Source: an uncultured Porphyromonadaceae bacterium
GTDB lineage: Bacteria > Bacteroidota > Bacteroidia > Bacteroidales > Muribaculaceae
Length of the DNA stretch: 20,635 nt
Assembly (NCBI GenBank): GCA_947176615.1
Contig: CAMWRO010000022.1
Location: 1 to 20,635 of the forward strand
Direction of reading: 5' to 3'
Below, in pieces: positions 15,082-20,635 of this stretch. The translations under genes and the position numbers were made by a program. The notes beneath the pieces were generated by a model, which was given only the letters and a program-made list of their open reading frames with translations, searched no databases and was not told the origin of the DNA. Within the stretch, counting starts at the first letter, position 1; each line of letters starts with the position of its first letter.

Positions 15082-15840
15082 TTATTCATTCCAGATACGC
15101 CATGATTCAAAGGCTTGCAGCAAGAGCATTTCAAGTCCGTTTTTGACCTCGGCCCCCATCTCCCGTGCCCGTTTCATAAAGAGGGTTACATCGGGGTTAT
15201 ACAGAAGGTCGTAACACAGATGTTGCGGAGTCAGAAATTCGTATGGGATATCGGGGCATTCATCGACATGTGGGTACATCCCCAGTGGAGTGGTGTTGAC
15301 AATGATTTTATGAGTGGCCATAATCTCAGCGTCAATTTCTCCGTAGGTTATAACTCCTTCCTTCTTGTTACGGGAAACCAGCCGGGACTCTACACCGAGG
15401 TTATGGAGTCCGCGGACCACCGCCTTGGATGCGCCGCCGGTACCTAAAACAAGAGCCTTGTCGCGCTGTGGCGTAAGCAAGGGGCGGATAGAGTCGCTGA
15501 ATCCGACAATATCCGAGTTGTAACCCTTAAACCTCAGATTATCGCCTTTGGAACGTATGAACTTAATGACATTTACCGCACCGATAGCAGCTGCATCAGC
15601 ATCCATTTCGTCCATATACGGAATCACCTGTTCCTTATATGGAATGGTCACATTAAGGCCGCACAAATCGGGATATTCGGCCACTACTTCCATTAAATCA
15701 CCGATGTCGGGAATCTCAAAATTGATATACTCGGCGTTAATGTTTTCCGATTCGAACTTATTGTTGAAATAAGTCTTGGAAAATGAATGAGTAAGCGGAA
15801 ATCCGATTAATCCGTAAATTTTGCGAATATCAAGTGCCAT
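15082..15840 (-). CDS. aroE: Shikimate dehydrogenase
   Basis: Reduces 3-dehydroshikimate to shikimate with NADPH, the fourth step of the shikimate pathway to chorismate. The 252-residue protein shows the family's key motifs in order: GFPLTHSFSKTYF (substrate-binding Ser pair), NVTIPYKE with the catalytic Lys, GAVNVI, GYNSD with the catalytic Asp, the nucleotide-binding GTGGASKAV, VNTTPLGM and the C-terminal NGLEMLLLQAFESW. The ATG at 15840 (MALDIRKIYGLIGFPL) gives the normal N-terminus; an in-frame ATG at 15891 would add 17 residues reaching back into the nhaC-like gene and over a promoter-like box. Co-transcribed with the comEC-like gene, 11 bases downstream. The pairing has no obvious functional logic. 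Confidence 0.94.
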   Translation of the reverse strand: MALDIRKIYGLIGFPLTHSFSKTYFNNKFESENINAEYINFEIPDIGDLMEVVAEYPDLCGLNVTIPYKEQVIPYMDEMDADAAAIGAVNVIKFIRSKGDNLRFKGYNSDIVGFSDSIRPLLTPQRDKALVLGTGGASKAVVRGLHNLGVESRLVSRNKKEGVITYGEIDAEIMATHKIIVNTTPLGMYPHVDECPDIPYEFLTPQHLCYDLLYNPDVTLFMKRAREMGAEVKNGLEMLLLQAFESWRIWNE

Positions 15841-15859
15841 AACAAAATGTATTAGGTCA

Positions 15860-15867
15860 CAAATATA
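15860..15867 (-). promoter_or_regulatory. Possible -7 box of the aroE promoter
   Basis: TATATTTG on the minus strand fits TAnnTTTG, 20 bases before the aroE ATG; no clear -33 TTTG is found at the right distance. It lies in the 43-base gap between the antiporter stop and the aroE start, so aroE may also be read through from upstream. Confidence 0.3.
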
Positions 15868-15883
15868 CAAATTTTGAGTGAAA

Positions 15884-17398
15884 TTACTCACTGTTGGAGT
15901 CCATTTTAACTATTGCGGGCGATAATTCGTCAGCAAGTGCGCCATCTGATTCGTCAGACGAGCCCAAGAGGCACTTGACGCGCCATCCTGTCCATGCAAA
16001 AAACATGGTCATCAGCGGTGACATGATATTGAAGACACAATAGGGGAAATAGGCAAATGTCGAAACCCCTAAAACAGCCGACTGGGTTACGCCGCATGAG
16101 TTCCACGGAATAAGAACCGAGGTTACCGACACGGAATCTTCAAGTGAGCGGCTCAAAAGACGGGGCTCAAGTCCAAAACGCTGATACACGTTTCGATACA
16201 TGTTGCCTCCGATAATCAACGACAGATACTGGTCAGCCGTGCAGGAATTAAGGAACAATCCGCTCCCGACAGTCGCGCCGACAATAGAAGTGCGGCGCCG
16301 CAGACGGCGTGTGAATGTTTCGGTGAGCGTTGCAAGCATCCCGGTCCCGATCATTGCCGCGCCAAAAAGCATTGCCGAAAGCACGAGGGCTATGGTAGGC
16401 AGCATTCCTGTGATACCCGAAGTCGCTACGAGTGAATCGAGAAGGTCATGACCTGTAGTAAGAGCGGTCTCGCTCCATAATATCTTTATCAAGTCTCCGG
16501 CTTGGGACATTATTCCGGCCGACATGTCGCTTAACGACGCGGCTATCTCGGGCTGAAATACATAAATGCCTATGGCTCCAAGCATTGCGCTGCCGGCAAG
16601 AGTCAGGACTGTCGGCACCCTCATGACTATCATTGTGATTGTCAACGCCGGAATTATCAATGTCCACGGAGAGATTTCAAATGTTTCGTTAAGACACGAG
16701 GTAAGGTCTGCCGATGATGCGGCCGCCAATGTTTCGTTGCTGATTCCAAGGATGAAAAACACTATTATGGCCGTTGCCATAGCCGGGCCTGACGTTATCA
16801 TCATATAGCGGATGTGCTTGAACAAGTCTACGCCGCATGCCGATGATGCCACGACGGTCGTATCGCTCAACGGGGACATCTTGTCGCCAAAATATGCACC
16901 CGAGATGATAGCTCCCGCAATCATGGCCTGACTGTAACCCATGACTGTCCCTATGCCCATGAAAGCGACACCGATAGTAGCGATGGTTGACCACGAACTG
17001 CCTGTCAGGATAGAAATAATGCTGCATGCCACGCAGGTTGTGACAAGAAACAAAGTGGGATTCAAAAAGCGCAGGCCATAGTCGATAAGAGTCGGGACAA
17101 CCCCGCTGAGCATCCATGTCGTAGCCACCATTGAGATAAACAACAGCATGGGCACGGCAGGTAGCGTTTGTCTTGAACTTTTCATCAGTCCCGACTTCAG
17201 ATTGTCAAGTCGGAGGGTTCCGGAAGTCGCGGCCAATAAGACCGACAGTGTCGCCGCGCCGAGAAGCGCATAATGGCTGTAATCGGCTACGGCCCCGGGG
17301 CCAAGAAAGATAATGATAGACAGAATACAAGTCAACAATGTGACAAGTGGTAACAACGACACAATGAGAGACGGTCTTGCTTGTTCTGATTTTGTCAT
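15884..17398 (-). CDS. nhaC: NhaC-family Na+/H+ antiporter
   Basis: A 504-residue polytopic inner-membrane protein that exchanges sodium for protons, or a related ion/organic acid, across the membrane. About eleven or twelve hydrophobic segments are present. The family core is recognisable: LTGSSWSTIATIGVAFMGIG, then SGAYFGDKMSPLSDTTVVAS, with conserved Asp, Ser and Thr residues expected to line the ion path. In the second half, GLFLNSCTADQYLSLIIGG and VLIPWNSCGVTQSAVLG are the matching repeat. NhaC relatives include malate/lactate-coupled antiporters, so the exact substrate is not settled. It ends in a short hydrophilic acidic tail. A strong bidirectional hairpin separates it from the nucleotidase gene upstream, and aroE follows 43 bases downstream. 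Confidence 0.88.
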   Translation of the reverse strand: MTKSEQARPSLIVSLLPLVTLLTCILSIIIFLGPGAVADYSHYALLGAATLSVLLAATSGTLRLDNLKSGLMKSSRQTLPAVPMLLFISMVATTWMLSGVVPTLIDYGLRFLNPTLFLVTTCVACSIISILTGSSWSTIATIGVAFMGIGTVMGYSQAMIAGAIISGAYFGDKMSPLSDTTVVASSACGVDLFKHIRYMMITSGPAMATAIIVFFILGISNETLAAASSADLTSCLNETFEISPWTLIIPALTITMIVMRVPTVLTLAGSAMLGAIGIYVFQPEIAASLSDMSAGIMSQAGDLIKILWSETALTTGHDLLDSLVATSGITGMLPTIALVLSAMLFGAAMIGTGMLATLTETFTRRLRRRTSIVGATVGSGLFLNSCTADQYLSLIIGGNMYRNVYQRFGLEPRLLSRSLEDSVSVTSVLIPWNSCGVTQSAVLGVSTFAYFPYCVFNIMSPLMTMFFAWTGWRVKCLLGSSDESDGALADELSPAIVKMDSNSE

Positions 17399-17446
17399 CG
17401 ATATTCAATAAAAATTATATTGTGGACAATTTGGTTTATTGGGCGG

Positions 17447-17454
17447 CAAATTTA
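17447..17454 (-). promoter_or_regulatory. Possible -7 box of the nhaC promoter
   Basis: TAAATTTG on the minus strand fits the -7 consensus, about 49 bases before the nhaC ATG. No good -33 TTTG is present, because that position falls in the loop of the upstream terminator. It directly abuts the terminator's U tract. Confidence 0.3.
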
Positions 17455-17505
17455 TAAAAAAATATCATAACAGCCATCATGGTTGTGGCTATTATGATAT
17501 TTTTA
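17455..17505 (-). terminator. Bidirectional rho-independent terminator after the nucleotidase gene
   Basis: AATATCATAA and AGCC (17461-17475) pair with GGCT and TTATGATATT (17487-17501), with one C-A mismatch and an 11-base loop. On the minus strand the stem is followed by a run of seven T, so it should end the nucleotidase transcript. The other strand also has a T run (17500-17504), making it potentially bidirectional. It begins about 36 bases after the nucleotidase stop codon. Confidence 0.8.
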
Positions 17506-17540
17506 ACCCTTGTTTGGTTATAAAACCTGAACAAGAGTGT

Positions 17541-19304
17541 CTATTTGCCAAAAAGAATCTCGCGGTCGCGGACAATTGCGGGAGCGACAAACTCGGCAGG
17601 CTCAAATTTCCAGTTCTTATCAATGGATGGCGACAATGCGTCCTTGGTCTCAATGACTTTCATCAGATAGAATCGCAAATCTTTGTCGGTGGCCTTTACA
17701 ATGCGTTTTTTTAACTCATTCTGAGGGATTCCGGCTCCCTTGGTCAGCAGGTCGCCACCACCATTGCCGCGATAGGAATTTATTGCGACACGGTAACGCC
17801 GGTTGAGATCAAAAGGAGTCCCGTCACTCATGCCTGTGATTGTTATTTTCTCGCCTTTAGGCTTTGTCACATCGACTGTATAGTTTATACCGGCTGCCGA
17901 GTCAAAGTTATAGGAGGGGTTCTTGAGTTTCGCATAATCCCCTTTGGCCGCATTCCCGTTTTCAGAAAACAACAACAGATGGTCGGCCGGGGAGGACATC
18001 TGTTGTGCCCAGATTGAATAGCTTTCCTCAAGATAGTCCTTTATTTCCTGACCGGTCAGCTCCATCGTGTAGAGCATGTTCTCATATTTGTAAAGACTGA
18101 ACATGTCGCTCATCGTGATGTCGCCTTTTTTTATAACAGCATCAAATGACAGCGGTGCGGCAAACGAGATGTCAGCGTCACCTATTTCAAGTTGCAGCTT
18201 GTGTAGCAGTGTCATGAAAGCCGACGGGCCGAAATAAGCGTCACACGATGTGAAATCGCCGGTCGCGGTTCCGATTTTACGCGAAACAAAATTGTCGATT
18301 GTCTCATACCGGGATTTGAAACGGTTCATAAACGCGCTGTCGGGAACAGCCTCGTCGACATTGACGATATTTCCGCTAAATCGTTTATTCGCAATTTTTC
18401 CGTTGCGCACCGATATGGCAATGTCCACTTCGGCCACATTGTCGGCATTATTGGCGGGATTGATTACGAGCACAGTGTCGCCTGCTACGTTGACGATTTT
18501 CTGATTATAGAGCGTGTGGTCATGTCCCATCAGCACGACATCAAATCCCGGTACCTTTTCCGCGATAATCATGGACGGGTTTTCGACAAACTCCCCGGTC
18601 ATCTTAGTCGAGTCACGGCCCGCGTGGAACAGTCCGATCATTACATCGGGGGTTTCTTTCTCCTTGATAATCGGCACCCATTTTCGGGCGGTTTCAACCA
18701 TGTCGTCAAACCGCAGTCCGCTCCACAGTGTTTCAGGAAGCCAAGCGGGTATGGCGGGGGTCAGAAGTCCGAGAACGGCAACCTTGATGCCGTCACGCTC
18801 GATGATTGCATATGGCTGCAAGTAAGGCTCGCCCGTCTCGGCATTTACGACATTGGCTCCGAGTAACGGCATGTCGAGCTGGCTGCGCCAACGGTCGTAG
18901 ACTGCGTGTCCGGTCTCGACATCATGGTTTCCGATGGTTGCGAGACTGTACCCCATATAATTCATCATCTCCGCTGTCACATGCGGCGATACGGTATCTA
19001 TAAAGTTGTAATAATAGGCCGTCGGCTGTCCTTGTAGTATGTCTCCGTTGTCAAAAAGCAATACATTTTCCGCCCCGAGGCTGTCACGCAGCGAGTTAAC
19101 TCGTGTCAGCACTCTTGCAAGCGAGCCTGACCCGGGTTGGCGCGTAATGAAGTTATATGGAAAATAGTTGCCGTGAACATCGGTGGTCTGGACTATTTTC
19201 AGATTTACGTCGCGGTCAGGACCGGCCGTTTTTCCTCCGCAAGAGTGCAAAGCTGTCATTATCGAAGCTGCCAGCATAGCCTTGAAGATATATTTTGATT
19301 TCAT
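17541..19304 (-). CDS. 5'-nucleotidase / 2',3'-cyclic phosphodiesterase family lipoprotein
   Basis: A 587-residue exported phosphoesterase of the UshA/CpdB family, which removes phosphate from nucleotides outside the cytoplasm. The N-terminus is a lipoprotein signal (basic start, hydrophobic stretch, then a lipobox-like LHSC with Cys22). The catalytic metallophosphoesterase domain has all metal motifs: TTDVHGN, NGDILQGQ, GNHDVE, FHAG and GHDHT. The C-terminal substrate-binding domain (5'-nucleotidase C) follows, with FAAPLSFDAVIKKGDIT, DMFSLYKYENMLYTMELTG and NSYRGNGGGD. Lipid attachment and exact nucleotide preference are inferred; it could favour cyclic nucleotides. It follows the DUF3108 gene by 35 bases and is two genes from tdk on the same strand, which suits nucleoside recovery: dephosphorylate outside, import, then rephosphorylate. 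Confidence 0.9.
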   Translation of the reverse strand: MKSKYIFKAMLAASIMTALHSCGGKTAGPDRDVNLKIVQTTDVHGNYFPYNFITRQPGSGSLARVLTRVNSLRDSLGAENVLLFDNGDILQGQPTAYYYNFIDTVSPHVTAEMMNYMGYSLATIGNHDVETGHAVYDRWRSQLDMPLLGANVVNAETGEPYLQPYAIIERDGIKVAVLGLLTPAIPAWLPETLWSGLRFDDMVETARKWVPIIKEKETPDVMIGLFHAGRDSTKMTGEFVENPSMIIAEKVPGFDVVLMGHDHTLYNQKIVNVAGDTVLVINPANNADNVAEVDIAISVRNGKIANKRFSGNIVNVDEAVPDSAFMNRFKSRYETIDNFVSRKIGTATGDFTSCDAYFGPSAFMTLLHKLQLEIGDADISFAAPLSFDAVIKKGDITMSDMFSLYKYENMLYTMELTGQEIKDYLEESYSIWAQQMSSPADHLLLFSENGNAAKGDYAKLKNPSYNFDSAAGINYTVDVTKPKGEKITITGMSDGTPFDLNRRYRVAINSYRGNGGGDLLTKGAGIPQNELKKRIVKATDKDLRFYLMKVIETKDALSPSIDKNWKFEPAEFVAPAIVRDREILFGK

Positions 19305-19339
19305 TCTGTGATTGATGATTGATTATAATGTGCGAGGCA

Positions 19340-20110
19340 TTATGGATTCGGCCCGGTATACAGGGCTCTGACCTTTCCGACGGGCAGACTGCCTTCGACT
19401 TTCAGAGGGATACGCTGCGAATCAGTCGAAATCCAACCCGACATGGGAGCCGAGCTTTCAACTCCATTTCTTGTGAATGTGAAGTTGATGTAGTAAGTGT
19501 CAAAATTCCGGCCGTTTAGTTTGATATTCTGCTGCCCGCGATATGTTATCTTTAGTTTCTCCTTCTTGCTTCCCGAAAAAATGTTGACCGTTATGCTTTG
19601 CCCGTTGGTCATTGTCGGGAAATCAAGAGTGCGGAGATAAAAGAAGGAACTGAGCATGTCGACCGTCATCCCTTGAGCTTCGAGCTTGAGAGTGGAAGAT
19701 GTTATCGGCGCTCCGGCCTTATTCTGCTTGTAGCGGGTGCAGTCACCGAAAAAAGTGTTGCCGACGCGGGAAAAGTCAACGATGTCTTTCTTATATTTCC
19801 CGTTTTCATGAGCAATATAAGTATATTTTATCGGATACAGTCCCTCCTTTGTCATCGTTGTGTAGAGCGTGTCACGGAGCTTGTAGATGCTGTTGGCCCA
19901 TGAGGCATTGCGGGCATAGACCGCAGCCTGATAATATTCCCCGTCATTCCTCAGGGTCATTGAGGCATAACCGGCGACCTTGTTTATCAGCCCCCACTTG
20001 TAAATCACATCGTAGGTCAGGGTTTCATCAACGAGCAATACCGGTTGCGAGGCGAGCGAAGAAACCGTTATAGACGCGGCAATTGTCAAGAGGGTGAAAA
20101 AGCGTTTCAT
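19340..20110 (-). CDS. Exported DUF3108-domain protein
   Basis: A 256-residue protein with a clear cleavable signal peptide (MKRFFTLLTIAASITVSSLA then SQP). The rest is rich in beta strands and resembles DUF3108 proteins, a family of unknown function in Gram-negative bacteria: DETLTYDVIYKWGLINKVAG near the mature N-terminus, repeated Tyr/Asn-rich strands, and GWISTDSQRIPLKVEGSLPVG near the end. No catalytic motif is visible, and no lipobox, so it is probably periplasmic or outer-membrane associated. The ATG at 20110 is chosen because it places the signal peptide at the start; the open frame continues upstream into tdk but without a plausible N-terminus. It lies 64 bases after tdk and 35 before the nucleotidase gene. 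No consensus promoter is seen ahead of it, so it may be read from the tdk promoter. Confidence 0.8.
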   Translation of the reverse strand: MKRFFTLLTIAASITVSSLASQPVLLVDETLTYDVIYKWGLINKVAGYASMTLRNDGEYYQAAVYARNASWANSIYKLRDTLYTTMTKEGLYPIKYTYIAHENGKYKKDIVDFSRVGNTFFGDCTRYKQNKAGAPITSSTLKLEAQGMTVDMLSSFFYLRTLDFPTMTNGQSITVNIFSGSKKEKLKITYRGQQNIKLNGRNFDTYYINFTFTRNGVESSAPMSGWISTDSQRIPLKVEGSLPVGKVRALYTGPNP

Positions 20111-20142
20111 AATATTTATTTTACATATATAATATATAGACA

Positions 20143-20166
20143 ATTTAAACGGCTTACGGTTTAAAT
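20143..20166 (-). terminator. Weak hairpin after tdk
   Basis: ATTTAAAC (20143-20150) and GTTTAAAT (20159-20166) are exact reverse complements across eight bases. It begins nine bases after the tdk stop on the minus strand, followed by a T/A-rich stretch without a solid U run. A weak or partial terminator is possible. Confidence 0.3.
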
Positions 20167-20174
20167 AATTCTGA

Positions 20175-20635
20175 TTATTCGACGTCGTTGAGTTCGGTAA
20201 ACGGCAAAGCCAAACGTGTTGACTGCTCGATGCGCTTGTTGCGCCAGCACTTGCGGCACACGGCGATATAACGCTCGTCACCCCCGATTTCCACCTGCTC
20301 GCCTTGGTCGACGAAATCTCCGTTGCGATCAATGCGGGCATTGATAATGGTCTTGCGCCCACAGGTACAGGTCGACTTGATTTCGTCAAGGGTGTCGGCA
20401 ATCTCAAACAACCGGCGTGAACCTTCAAAAAGGTGACTCTGGAAATCGGTGCGGAGTCCGTAACACACCACATTGCAACCAAAATCGTCAACCACGCGTG
20501 CAAGCTGGTCTACTTGGTCGGCAGTAAGGAACTGGGCCTCGTCAACAAGAAACCAATCAATCAGAGTCTCGCACTCGGCAAAAAGTTCCGTGGCGAGACG
20601 GTAAAGGTCTGTTTCGTGATAAATCCACCGGCACT
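20175..20635 (-). CDS. tdk: Thymidine kinase, N-terminus cut by window edge
   Basis: Type II thymidine kinase, which phosphorylates thymidine with ATP in the salvage pathway. The frame runs on past the right edge of the window, with the first complete codon at 20633. Visible are WFLVDEAQFL (Walker B-type Asp and the catalytic Glu region), CYGLRTDFQSHLFEGS (the lasso/thymidine-binding segment), four zinc-binding cysteines as CTC and CRKC, and GEQVEIGGDERYIAVC. About the first quarter of the protein, including the P-loop, lies outside the window, so an intact gene cannot be confirmed. A GTG at 20495 is internal and not a start. It is first in the tdk, DUF3108, nucleotidase run. Confidence 0.93.
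   Translation of the reverse strand, partial: CRWIYHETDLYRLATELFAECETLIDWFLVDEAQFLTADQVDQLARVVDDFGCNVVCYGLRTDFQSHLFEGSRRLFEIADTLDEIKSTCTCGRKTIINARIDRNGDFVDQGEQVEIGGDERYIAVCRKCWRNKRIEQSTRLALPFTELNDVE

Noticed and set aside
15841..15891. Upstream start for aroE at 15891
   Set aside because: It would add 17 residues not found before the conserved IYGLIGFPLTHS start and would overlap the antiporter gene.
1..20635. Mobile elements, CRISPR array, toxin-antitoxin or defence genes
   Set aside because: I looked for direct repeats, terminal inverted repeats, transposase or integrase motifs, spaced repeats and small paired genes and found none. Codon use looks uniform throughout.

Overview
This window is a stretch of ordinary chromosome from a Bacteroidota (Bacteroidales) bacterium. 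A Muribaculaceae-like gut lineage is my best guess, but that is inference. Three things point to the phylum. GyrB has the typical Bacteroidetes ends. Most genes lack a Shine-Dalgarno sequence. Several intergenic gaps carry the phylum's own promoter pattern, a -33 TTTG then 19-21 bases then a -7 TAnnTTTG. I see no tRNA, rRNA, CRISPR array, insertion sequence, phage gene or integration scar. Fourteen protein genes fill almost all of the sequence and no gene-free gap exceeds 300 bases.

Layout. Bases 1-6045 are read on the minus strand: rnr (RNase R, running off the left edge), gyrB, a Crp/Fnr-family regulator, and a BASS-family (bile acid:sodium symporter-like) transporter. Bases about 6138-13083 are read on the plus strand: a membrane-anchored PASTA protein and an RluD-type pseudouridine synthase as one pair, then a glycerolipid acyltransferase, a membrane metallophosphoesterase, the RNA-binding protein Tex and a short, divergent HPPK (FolK-like) protein as a tight run. 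Bases 13058-20635 return to the minus strand: a ComEC-like channel protein, shikimate dehydrogenase (aroE), an NhaC-family antiporter, a 5'-nucleotidase-family lipoprotein, a secreted DUF3108 protein and thymidine kinase (tdk, running off the right edge).

How the genes work together. Most are housekeeping: RNA decay (rnr), DNA supercoiling (gyrB), rRNA modification (rluD), aromatic amino acid and folate precursors (aroE, folK-like), envelope lipid or wall-related functions (PASTA, acyltransferase, phosphoesterase), DNA uptake (comEC) and ion balance (nhaC). Two groupings suggest more specific roles. The transporter is followed at once by a regulator with no promoter of its own in sight. A periplasm-facing nucleotidase sits two genes from thymidine kinase, which fits nucleoside scavenging.

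I do not see a clear undescribed system. The best leads are a structured leader with a terminator-like hairpin ahead of the acyltransferase, a FolK-like protein that has lost a conserved arginine and overlaps comEC tail to tail, a possibly leaderless transporter mRNA, an acyltransferase whose His/Asp spacing differs from the standard motif, and gene junctions where one gene's terminator abuts or overlaps the next gene's promoter.
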